Source: Pictodentalium vernedei (Eukaryota > Mollusca > Scaphopoda > Dentaliida > Dentaliidae). Taken from it: DNA of 64,000 bases. Every line of letters starts with the position of its first letter. Position 1 is the first letter of the stretch. The notes below the pieces were generated by a model. That model saw nothing but the letters and a program-made list of their open reading frames with translations. It did not search any database and had not been told where the DNA came from. Below, one piece after another: positions 1-9,657 of the stretch. A program made the position numbers and the translations under genes. The stretch is taken from assembly GCA_031216915.1 (NCBI GenBank), contig CM062297.1, positions 529,440,971-529,504,970 of the forward strand. The letters run 5' to 3'.

Positions 1-298
1 CGGAATGTTTTGATATTTGGTGTGCAGCATCCTTAGGGGGGTGAGATTCGAGTTTGTTAAAGCCAAGTCCCTGGGTTCATATATGGGCTCCCTGTGGGAG
101 CCCAAATTATAACTTAGTTCAATATGAGGAATATTCTTTAAAAATCATTTTTTTTTAGATCCACTGGTCAGAATCTTTGGATATTTGGTATAAGCTTTTC
201 TAAGGAGGAGCAGATGCAATTTGTTGAAATCGGTCCTCAGGGTTGATATTTAGGCTACCATGTCAGATGAGCGCCCTCAGGCCCCCTGGGGCCTCTTA
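1..298 (+). mobile_element. Family Z Helitron-like element, 3' part (cut by window start)
   Basis: Two diverged core units of the kind seen complete at 8126-9556 (phrases such as gatatttggtatgcagcatc and aagtccctgggttcatat). The end carries the family's inverted subterminal motif (GATGAGCG), then the hairpin AGGCCCCCTGGGGCCT and CTTA followed by T-rich DNA. The last ~130 bases match 53520-53655 closely. No protein is encoded. The 5' end lies outside the window. Confidence 0.6.
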
Positions 299-378
299 TT
301 TTTTTTTTTTTAATTCTGGACAGGTGAATCTGCCATCAGCAAGCAACAGTTTCAGCATAAAAAATGCTGAAAAGTTAT

Positions 379-580
379 ATTTTTATACTGTACCAATGAC
401 CCAGACATAGCTGGTGCTAACTCTTAAAATATAGGGCCAAACACAAATTTTGCCCCCCAATCCCCAAAATTTGCATCTAAAACCAAAGAAAACATGTCCT
501 GAATGGCCCTCCACACTTCACCTCTACTGCGCATGCGCAGTGTCAAGGACGTTCCGAAATTGGCGCCATTAATCATTCTA
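379..580 (+). repeat. DIRS-1 left inverted terminal repeat
   Basis: Starts at tttttatactgtaccaatga and runs to aatcattcta. It is complementary to 7069-7271 over about 200 bp with few differences. The outer 28 bases are also complementary to one half of the internal complementary region at 6913-6994. Confidence 0.85.
528..539 (+). promoter_or_regulatory. NRF-1-like palindrome in the DIRS terminal repeat
   Basis: TGCGCATGCGCA is a perfect match to the NRF-1 (alpha-Pal) consensus YGCGCAYGCGCR. It recurs in the right repeat at 7110-7121 and, degraded, in DIRS-2 (11905-11916) and DIRS-3 (18720-18731). DIRS terminal repeats are known to hold the promoter, so this is a reasonable activator-site candidate. 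Function is inferred from the motif only. Confidence 0.4.
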
Positions 581-1459
581 AGTTTGGCCCTTCATCAGTT
601 AACATCTGACTGATCTTTGTGCTTGTAAATCTCAGTTTAAATGATGCCAGACACATAAATATTAGTGAAATGGTGATTCTAAGGAGGATAGAGAAGGAGG
701 AGAGGAAAAATGTGTGACAGAATATTATCAGGGCTGTAACTTAAAATTTTTTAATGAAATTATGTTAAGTTACCTATTTTCGAGGCAGCAGCCATTTTGT
801 TGTCATTCTGATTATTTAGTTACACTGATTTTTCAGTGTTTTCCTCTCTCCCTGTCCTTTAAGTCCCCCCTTGCTATTCTCCCATGCTTTTGGCATAGTT
901 TCTGTAATTATTATTACTAAATTTTCTTGGGAGTTTTAGCTGAATAACAGAATGAATTCTGTTCTTTTCCCCATGTTTATGTCTTCACCTACGGGTGGTT
1001 AGGCGTTGTGTTCTGCATCTACCATCTGATGTTCTGCAGTTTCTTCCCTGGAAGTCTCTGTTTTGCATCAGATAGTGTATTTTTGGTAACTGATTCCGGG
1101 CCTGGGTGCCTGGAGTCTTATTTTAGTGTTTTACATTCATTGTTTACATTTACAACAGCCCTCTGTGTGAGGGGGGGATTTCTTGAAAATAATATCTTGA
1201 TGTTATTTTAATCATAACTAGATACAGTATTATTGTTCGTAAGTGTTGAATAAATTGTTTAAAATATTTTTAAAATTTTTGTCCACACTTAGGCTTGGGA
1301 TCCATTGGGGCTCAACGTTACTTTTCAGAAACTTGGGCTGTTCTGAAAAAATATTTTTTCAAACTATTTTGATTTCAATTATTTTTTCTATATTAATGGA
1401 TCATATTATTATGTATTTTGATTGCCAGGGGTTGGTGCGAGTACCAGGACTTGTTTTCT

Positions 1460-4405
1460 TTTCACATTGAAAGGATTTTGATCAATTGTAATAAGAGGAA
1501 GTCTTCCTCTGACTTTTATAATCATTCTATATGTGGTCAGTGTACTCGCATTAACTCCTGTTCTGTATCGTATGATTTCGATGACAACATGGGAAGCGTA
1601 TGTCACGGTATGTTAGTGGGGAATTGGACACTCCGGTCCTTTCCCCGCAGGGTCACTCTACTTTATCAATTTCTATTTCAGACGATCAAGATTAGGGTGA
1701 TGTATCTGTGATGTCTTCCAACAGTGTGCCTCCGTCGTCACAATTAATGAAGGGCTAGCGGAAACGTGCTCATGTAAATACGCCAATTGCCTAAGAGGAC
1801 CCTAGTAGGTTCGACGGCCTTTGACGTCCGCTAGCTCGCCCGGTGTAGTGTCCATTCATCGAATGGTTCGGCAGCCGGGTTCGTCCGTTGCGGTCTAGAA
1901 GGAGTTTTGGGGTGATGCGAGCACTATAAATCAACCAAATGCACACCCAGTGACGGTGGATGAGAGGGAGAACGGAGGAAGCCTTTTAGTCCGGTTCATA
2001 GCTCGTTCTGGTCCATCCGGACGGCGAGCGAGAGAGGCCCCTCTCTCGTACAACAACATCTGGCCCCAGATGTTGTGGTACAAAATGTTTCGCATTCGGA
2101 GCATACGTCCGTCGCTCGGGACGCTCCGATATTTAGTCAGTCCGGAGTAGACTGTCATTAAGGCTTCCTCATTCTCATGGTAGCACACACGACCGCTCTT
2201 GGCTACGTGACCTCGGATATCCAGTCAGCTTCGCCAGTCAGAGAATCATCGGCGACCAGGTCACACCATCCGGTAGCCAGGGACACGAGGCCTGCAGACT
2301 CCGGACGCTCGCATAGGAAAGTGTGCGGGAGTCAACGTACATGGAGCTTCCGGCGGCAATGCATCATAAGACCGCTACTGCACAGGCCTCGGGAACGGAC
2401 ATGCTTTCCTAAATAGCACAGTTTATCGCAGCATCCCAGCATCAACTGAGTCTGTCGCATATTTTTTATCCGACGATGCTGGGTCGGGACGCTCCGCGGA
2501 AGAAAATTTCATCCGGTCCGACGGGATACCAAAAGGGATTTGGAGGATTTCGAGCTTTCCCTTTCGGAACAACTTATGCTGTTGTGTATGTCATCTGACT
2601 TGATCTTCTACAGCTTCTTTCGTCGGACCAGAATGCTGCGATGCCGGATAAGAAACTGATAGCGTCGGTGGACTTAGAAATTTTTGGTTCGGTTCAGGGA
2701 CATCGTCCCTCAGTTCCGACATAGTCCAATAATGTCACACAAACTTTCGAATTATTGAACGACGCTATATATTATTATTATATGCTTGCTATAACCAAGC
2801 ATTTCTGGTTTCTTGTTCGCAAAGTTACGGAGATGTCTTTCAAAAGTGTGCCTCTGTCGTCATAGTTAATGAAGAGCTATCGGCAATAAGTGCTCATGGA
2901 ATATGTTTATCGCCTAAGAGATCCCTTGTCGGATCGACAGAGTGACATTCGCTAGCTCACCCGGTGTAGCGTGCATTCATCGAATGGTTCGGCTGCCGGG
3001 TTCGTCCATTGCGGTCTAGGAAGGAGATTTGGGTGATGCGAGCACTATAATTACTTTAGTACTCACCCAGTGACGGCAGATTGAGGACAGATCGGAGGAA
3101 GCCTGTTAGTCCGGTTCCTGGCTTGTCCAGATCCGTCCGGGCTGTGAGCGAGAGAGGTCCCTCTCTCGTCCAACAACATAGGGGACCGCATGTTGTGGTT
3201 CAGATATTTTACATTCGGAGCATATGTCTGTCGGTTGGGACGCTCCGTTATATTGACAGTCCGAGAGACTGTCGATAATGCTTCCTCATCCTCACAGCAG
3301 GGCACACGACCGCACATTGGCTACGTGACCTCGAGTATCCGATCAGTTTCGTCATTCAGTGATTCCACGGCGAATAGGTCACGCCATCCGGTAGCCAAGG
3401 GACACGAGGCCTATACACTCCGTTCGCTCGCATATTGGTAGTATGCACGGGGTAACGATCACGGAGCTTCCAGCGGCAATGCATTGTAGGACCGCTTCTC
3501 CTCAGGCCTCAGTGACGGACGTGCTATCCGAGTTAGCACAGTTGTTTCGCAGCATCCCAGCAATCGACAGTTTCTTATTCGAATCAGGAATTATCTGATG
3601 GCGCTGGGTCGGTGCGGTCCGCGGTTGCATCAGGTACGGATGACCGAACGCTTTATAGGGTGCGACAGGATGGCGAAAGGGATTCGAAAGATTTCGAGTT
3701 TTCCCTTTCGTAGCATCGGAAGCTGCCATACATATCTTCCGGCATTATCTTCCAGTGATTGTTATTTCGGACTACATTGCTGCGATGTTGGATAAGAGAC
3801 TTATAGCGTCATTGGACACGGAATTTTGGATCGGTTCAGGGACATTGTCCCTGACTTACCGAGACAGTCCAATAATGTCATTACAACATGTGTTTTATTT
3901 TTCGACACTATATATGCATATAAGCCTGCTACCAAGCATGATAGTTTAGTTTCTTGTCCGCAATGCTCATTTCTGCCATTTTATCATTTATACGAATAAT
4001 TTATTTTGGCAGAGCAGGGCATACTGAGAGTTCATATGCATCTAGACGGCGTGGTTAAAGACTGGAAATATTCTTTTCCGCCGTCTATGTCTTTTCCAAC
4101 CACAATGTTGGAAACGACAATGATGTCTAGTAGACTTAACTTAGACTCTTTAGCATACCTAATCCACCTTACTCAGGCGTTATCTTTACGTCTTCAAGAA
4201 AAGATTTACGGGATATTATTCTCAATGTGATTTCTTTTGAGGGCAGTAGTTTGTTCACGTATAACTCCGCCCTTCAGTGGCTGATTGGAGTTGGTTAGAC
4301 GTGACGCAGCCCTAGCTACATCCACGCGCGTGGATAGTAAGGTGAAGAACTCTCTCAGAGTCGCTTTGTTCTCGGAGAAGCCTCTCTTCGACGGCAACTT
4401 TTCAG
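1460..4405 (+). pseudogene. DIRS-1 gag pseudogene with internal tandem duplication
   Basis: Matches the DIRS-2 gag region in broken frames. The Cys-rich N-terminus lies near 1483-1600. The stretch from 1711 to about 2832 is then repeated at 2833 to about 3955 (offset ~1122 bp): both copies contain the motifs catcgaatggttcggc and gatgcgagcactataa, and both run into the sequence for 'DKRLIAS-D'. No frame stays open for more than about 100 codons. Past 4330 the sequence jumps from the late gag region straight into RNase H (deletion relative to DIRS-2). Non-functional. Confidence 0.7.
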
Positions 4406-5290
4406 CAATCCATGAATTGCTCGATTTACACGTTTTCTTGTCTATCTAGTGTTACAAGAGATTCAGACTGGGGCAAACATTCGGTGGTTGACTCAGAGAG
4501 TGCCACTGCAGTTGCCGGATCCGAGTGTTATAGTTATGACGGTTGCCAGTCAAACAGATTGGGATATAATATTGATCCCAACGGATTCGAAGTGCCGGGG
4601 TCTTTGGGTTCCGCAGTCTCTAAGCAAGCAATTATCTTCCGCGGAATAATGTTTTTTAGGCTTGCTTTATGTCATTGCATGAACATTATTCAGAAACGCA
4701 TGTCCAAATCCTGTCCGTTAATTCGACAGTAGTGGCGTATCTCCGGAACCAGGGAGGCACTCATTCGTTTCCGTTATTCAATTTAATGGAAAGAATCCGT
4801 CTGTTGGTTATAGTACACCAAGTTCTGTTTCGGTCCGTCATATTCTGGGTCGTCTGATTGTTTTACCGGACTCCCGTTCACTTAGGGGTCGCTTGTTGCC
4901 GTCAGAATGGACTCTCAACAAACAAGTATTCAATCAGATTTGCTATCTATGGGAGCGCCCAATGATAATTTATTTACGACACAGCTTGCTAATCAATTGC
5001 AGACGTATGTGTTGGCTTGTCCGGATCTCTGAGCTAATGTTGTTAACGCTCTATTGATCTAATAGGACGGAATGATAGGATACGCGTATCCTCCGGCGCT
5101 GTTGTTTCAGCAGGTATTGCTAAGATAAACAACCACAATACATTTCTGTTGATAGCATCTCTATCTTCACAGAGACCGTGGGTAATTTACTCTGATGTCT
5201 ACTGTGGGACTTAACGCGAAATCTTCCTCAATGAGAGGATCTTTTTTCGCTGGGTAAATCGTGTCATCTTTATCACAACCCGCAAGGTCG
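4406..5290 (+). pseudogene. DIRS-1 RNase H / Dam-like remnant
   Basis: Begins at a deletion junction that removes RT. Recognisable pieces include WLTQRVPLQLPDPS and VASQTDWD (DIRS-2 has TDASQTGWG, so the first catalytic Asp is Val here), VAYLRNQGGTHSFP, and then the stretch aligned to the DIRS Dam-like domain (Leu-Phe, Pro-Asp, Ala-Tyr-Pro-Pro pattern around 4960-5120). Several frameshifts and stops. Dead. Confidence 0.65.
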
Positions 5291-6335
5291 CAACCTTCAC
5301 ATATTCCATTGTGTGGTCCATATTGCATTGTAAGCATTGTACTGGACGAGCTTTGGATGCAATTTCTTACTTTTGGAGATCCTCTTCTTCGCTATTCTAT
5401 GCGGCTAAAGTGGAGGCTCTTCCGTCGTTGGTGTAGGGATCACAATGTTCATATGGTTGATCCCTCCATACTACTCATTGCAACCTTTTAGTATACTTGT
5501 TTGACAAGATCTACTGCAGCCTGTTATTATTAAGGTTATAGGTTTATGTTACCTCATACCTATGCACTCTATGATAGTTTACAATTGAGTCTTATGTCTC
5601 TTTATCTAAGTCAGTCAGTAACTTTTTGATAAATAGACTTAGAATCTTTAGATTAAATTCCTATATGGAATTTAACTTCGGTTCTTATTTAGCTAAGTAA
5701 TCATTTGAGCCTCTGGAAACAGTAGTTTTCAAATTCTGACCTTTTAGACAGTAATTCTGTTGGCTTCTCTTTTACTGAAGAGTCAGTGAGTTTCATCCAC
5801 TATCGATGGAAGATTTTCACTTTCGTAGTTTCGGAATCACTACTTCCTTTACTATTTAGGTTGGATTTTTGCATAAGAGTTAGGCTCCTAATATCCGGAA
5901 CCTATTGTTATTAAGGTCCTTCCGTCTTCGTACGGGCATAGACCTTTACTCTGTCCGGTTAGAGTTTATGTATTTATAAACAGATATCTGTTTATTACTA
6001 CGGGCGTAAGCTTCTTCTGTCTTTGATGCCTAATAGAAGGACGTTACGCTCCATTCTATTGCTAATGGATTCAATTAACTATCGGTACTGCTTATGGTAT
6101 ATCATTGACTCAGCAGTTGTGCTTAAGATTTCGGCTCATGAAGTAAGAGTTCTTCTACATCTTGGGCTTACATTATTAGTGTCGCTATTATAGATTTTTG
6201 AAGGCTGCTCATTGCGCTCAGCCATCCACATTCATGAATTTTTATCTCAGAAATATCGAGTCCATTTCTGGAGGCCTCTATTGTTAGGTCTATTATCTAC
6301 TGCTCAGAATGTCATTCACTTAACAGTTGCTATTA
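5290..6335 (+). pseudogene. DIRS-1 tyrosine recombinase remnant
   Basis: Homologous at DNA level to the DIRS-2 recombinase (16930-17930) but full of indels. The part around 6120-6165 keeps SAHEVRVL, including the Arg of the HxxR motif that is Thr in DIRS-2. The part around 6225-6260 keeps FYLRN with the catalytic Tyr in frame locally. It cannot make a protein. Confidence 0.65.
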
Positions 6336-6387
6336 TAGCTAGGTAGGCTGTCTGTTTCGGCAGTGACTCCGTTCTGCTGCCCTCTTC

Positions 6388-6473
6388 GCTCTGGGCTATT
6401 TGACCCAGGGCAAGAAAAAGGGGGGGGGAGGGTGTTCCCTTGGGTCACCTGTTTTACTATGAAAACAAGGGGA
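6388..6473 (+). other. DIRS 3' module: hairpin, G tract, hairpin
   Basis: Hairpin 1 (6388-6411) pairs GCTCTGGG with CCCAGGGC. A G-run follows at 6420-6428. Hairpin 2 (6435-6473) pairs TTCCCTT with AAGGGGA and, inside it, GTTTT with AAAAC. The same order is kept in DIRS-2 (17977-18070) and DIRS-3 (24581-24696) although the flanking coding regions have decayed. Confidence 0.5.
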
Positions 6474-6912
6474 TACCTCCTCCGGAGTTAGTAATTCTGA
6501 GCTGTTATTGGGATGGTTGTTTAGTGAGAAGTTTATGTTTTAAAAATTCTTTCAAGTCTTAGTTTTTAAAGTATAGCTTTTGAAAATAGCACGTGTCAAC
6601 GGACATGATTATGCAATCCTCAGACACTTCTAAGGAGTATAAGAGTCTCTATTCTCTAGACTTACTTTATTTATTGGCTTACTTTAAAAATTATTAGTAT
6701 AAGGATTATATTGGATATTAATAGAGTACATGGATGTATGATGCTCAATTTTGGAAGGTGTTGTATCTTTCTAATTTATCATAAATAAGAAAGATACATG
6801 TAAGGCCTATTACTTCTTTTTTCCTAGAGGGGATGACTCTATTTTATATTATTGAGCGTATTCCATCTTGCTCTATGTCCTTGGCCCTCCAGCCTTTTTA
6901 CTATTCAGCTAT

Positions 6913-6994
6913 GTCTGGGTCATTGGTACAGTATAAAAATGTTAAAAAATTTATAGTAATTTCTATATTTTTTATACTTACCAATGACCCAGAC
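6913..6994 (+). repeat. DIRS-1 internal complementary region (ICR)
   Basis: The 82 bases are the reverse complement of the element's right terminus (7243-7296, 54 nt) joined to its left terminus (379-406, 28 nt). This is the circle-junction complement expected under the DIRS replication model. By eye the match is complete. Confidence 0.85.
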
Positions 6995-7068
6995 GGGGAT
7001 GGCCCTCCCAGGAGTTGGGAACTCTTGCCTCCCCGCTGAGTACATAGCGCTTACCAGGCACTGGTTAT

Positions 7069-7296
7069 TAGAATGATTAATGGCGCCAATTTCGGAATGT
7101 CCTTGACACTGCGCATGCGCAGTAGAGGTGAAGTGTGGAGGGCCATTCAGGACATGTTTTCTTTGGTTTTAGATGCAAATTTTGGGGATTGGGGGGCAAA
7201 ATTTGTGTTTGGCCGTATATTTTAAGAGTTAGCACCAGCTATGTCTGGGTCATTGGTAAGTATAAAAAATATAGAAATTACTATAAATTTTTTAAC
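7069..7296 (+). repeat. DIRS-1 right inverted terminal repeat and extension
   Basis: 7069-7271 is complementary to the left repeat. 7272-7296 is the short right extension ending in AAC, absent from the left end but present in the ICR. The host sequence that follows is TTTATGATG. Confidence 0.8.
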
Positions 7297-7376
7297 TTTA
7301 TGATGCCTGATATGATGAGCGTTTGGATTTATTGAATTAAAGGTGTGAGGTTTTGTGACATAAAGTGTATTTTCAG

Positions 7377-7488
7377 GATAGAGTCCATACTGCCAAAGAA
7401 AAGAAAGATGTAGATAACATGAAGAACAGCATGCTGTGTTATAATTGTAGACTTCCACTCAAGTCATCAGGAGAAAATACTGATATGA
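7377..7488 (+). CDS. Predicted internal exon A of an unidentified host gene
   Basis: 112 nt preceded by the acceptor tgtattttcag and followed by the strong donor A|gtaagtcag. The open phase gives 37 codons plus one base and reads DRVHTAKEKK, then a region with one CxxC pair (LCYNCRLPL) and ending ENTDM. The spare base A joins the first two bases (AT) of the exon at 27668 to make an Asn codon, so phases fit. I do not recognise the protein. Earlier exons would lie upstream of the window or be missed. The model rests on splice motifs, phase and open frame only. Confidence 0.5.
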
Positions 7489-8125
7489 GTAAGTCAGTCA
7501 TTATAGTGCACTCAACTTAACTTGAAACTTGTAGAAAGATATTCCTGTTAATTGCTTATAACAATCCAGCACAAACCTTTTACCATACATACAGAATAAA
7601 TTCTACCTTTTAACCTCTTATTGATTATAGAATAAGCCTTTACCCAACATAAAGGCCAAAACTGTCCAGAGCTATTTTCAAAATATACCATAAATTTTCT
7701 TTATTTTTTAATTTTTTGTCTCAAAAACAGTTTTTGATGCAAAAAATGAAAAAATTTAGTAATTCAAGAATTTCTGTTTGCAAGTGTCCTCTTTCTTTCG
7801 TATTAGATAAAGGAATAATGAAAGAAACTTCTAATAAAGTAGTGTCTTTTCTAATTTGGGGAAAAGTGTGAAGAAAATATCAATTTTTTTTAAATGTCGA
7901 AATACAATAATTTACCATGAAAATTGATGATTTAAGTATTAATTTATTATCTCATGCCCAAACAAAGTTTGGCAGGGGATATAGAAATGGGTCCTGTCCA
8001 TGCATCTCTCCATCTGCAAATTTTGTGCACTCAATAACCGTTTTTTGATAAAATGCATGCATACATTGTTCTAGTTTGTAACCTGAACTTGAATCTAGTG
8101 ATTGTAAGCAGACATAACTATTTTT
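7489..8125. other. Intron segment with a palindromic-MITE remnant
   Basis: No gene seen. About 7608-7835 resembles the TTAA/CCCTTTACC MITE family (see 49261-49502): gcctttacccaacataaagg, then ttttttgtctcaaaaacag meeting gatgcaaaaaatgaaaaaat, and finally gcaagtgtcctctttctttc. The central part of the hairpin is deleted. Confidence 0.45.
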
Positions 8126-9556
8126 AGCTCACCGAAGGGAGCTTAACTTATCACCGGCCGGCCGTCGTCTGTCGTCCTCCGTCGTCGTGATCATTTTTTC
8201 AAACGACTTCTCCTCTGAAACCACTGGTCCGATTTTCACAAAACTTCATGTGGATGTTCATTACTATATGGCAATTCATGTTTGTTCAAATGAAATGGCC
8301 ACATCCCTTGGGGGCTCTGTATGGGGCATAACTCTGATGGCACCGTATGAATTCTAGAAAAATTATTAAAAAATCTTCTTCTCCAGAACCAGTGGGCAGA
8401 ACCTTTTGATACTTGGTATGCAGCATCTTGGTATGGGTCTGATTCAAGTTTGTTCAAATTGACCCCTGGATTCATATTTGGGCTCACTATAGAAGCCCAA
8501 ATTCGAACTTAGTGCATTTCAGGCAAATTTCTTAAAAAATCTTCTTCTCCAGATCCAGCAGGCAGAATCTTTTGATATTTGGTATGCAACATTGTGGGGT
8601 GGATCTGATTCAAGTTTGTTCAAATCGACCCCCTGGATTCATATTTGGGCGCCCTGTAAAACCTCGAATTCGAACTTAGTGCATTTCAGGCAAATTTCTT
8701 AAAAAATCTTCTTCTCCAAATCCAGCAGGCAGAATCTTTTGATATTTGGTATGCAACATTGTGGGGTGGATCTGATTCAAGTTTGTTCAAATCGGCCCCC
8801 TGGGTTCATATTTGGGCTCAGTATAGGAGCCCAAATTTGAACTTAGTGCATTTCAAGCAAATTTCTTTAAAAATCTTCTTCTCAGGATCCAGCAGGCAGA
8901 ATCTTTTGATATTGGGGTGAGATTCAAGTTTGTTCAAGCCAAGTCCCTGGGTTCATATTTGGGCTCACTGTGGTAGCCCGAATTATAACTTAGTTCAAAA
9001 TGAGGAATTTTCTTTAAAAATCTTCTTCTTCAGATCCAGCAGTTGGAATGTTTTGATATTTGGTATGCAGCATCCTTAGGGGGGTGAGATTCAAGTTTGT
9101 TCAAGCCATATCCCTAGGTCCATATTTGGGCTCACTGTGGGAGCTTGAATTGTAACTTAGTTCGAAATGAGGAATTTTCTTTAAAAATTTTCTTCTTCAG
9201 ATCCAGCAGTCGGAATGTTTTGATATGTGGTGTGTAGCATACTTGGGAGGGGGGGGGGGGGGGGGTGATTCAAGTTTGTTCAAGCCAAGTCCCTGGCCTG
9301 ATATTTGGGCTCACTGTGGGATCTAGATCCAGCAGATGAATGCTTTTGATATTTGGTATGCCACATCCTTAGGGGGGTAAGATTCAAGTTTGTTCAAGCC
9401 ATGTCCCTAGTTCCATAAAATTTGTCTCTCATGACTTCATTCCTTTGTTGTGTTGATGAACCATGTCTAACTGAATGTGACCCCAAATACTTCTTTGAAC
9501 CACTTTGTTTGAATCACTTTGCCCGGTGAGCGATTAAGGCCCCTTGGGGCCTCTTG
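8126..9556 (+). mobile_element. Family Z Helitron-like non-autonomous element (complete)
   Basis: Starts with AGCTCACCGAAGGGAGCT (foldback), followed by a CCGTCGTCTGTCGTCCTCCG tract. It then has about seven core units spaced about 168, 166, 146, 168 and 125 bp (key phrase agatccagcaggcagaatct). It ends with the inverse of the 5' motif (CGGTGAGCG), the hairpin AGGCCCCTTGGGGCCT and CTTG followed by T. No protein is encoded. A G-run of ~17 lies near 9250. Helitron-like assignment is inferred from the layout. Confidence 0.65.
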
Positions 9557-9657
9557 TATTTTAAGTTGTCCTGTGATTTATATTTTATCTCTTCTTGTGA
9601 CAAATTATTGAAATAAAGTTCATTTTACTTGGAAACAGAAGTGTTCATATGATTTTT

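Larger units (their letters stand above)
379..7296 (+). mobile_element. DIRS-1: degenerate DIRS-type tyrosine-recombinase retrotransposon
   Basis: A 6.9-kb element with ~200-bp inverted terminal repeats (379-580 and 7069-7271), a short right extension (to 7296) and an 82-nt internal complementary region at 6913-6994. These are the hallmarks of DIRS elements, which replicate through a circular DNA intermediate and integrate with a tyrosine recombinase. The inside is dead: gag is duplicated in tandem, the gag C-terminus and nearly all of RT are deleted, and RNase H and recombinase survive as fragments. There is no target-site duplication, as expected for the family. The right end lies 80 bp upstream of a predicted host exon at 7377, so the insertion is probably intronic. 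Confidence 0.85.

Noticed and set aside
7250..7265. GTAAGT in the DIRS right repeat as a splice donor
   Set aside because: It is explained by the terminal repeat sequence and recurs at all right ends. No coding sequence precedes it.
6967..7272. A separate ~300-bp MITE with its own inverted ends
   Set aside because: Its apparent ends are the ICR half and the right terminus of the DIRS element. The inner part matches the DIRS left repeat.
8300..9400. CRISPR-like regular repeats
   Set aside because: The units are contiguous and diverged, with no unique spacers between short identical repeats. The sequence is eukaryotic.
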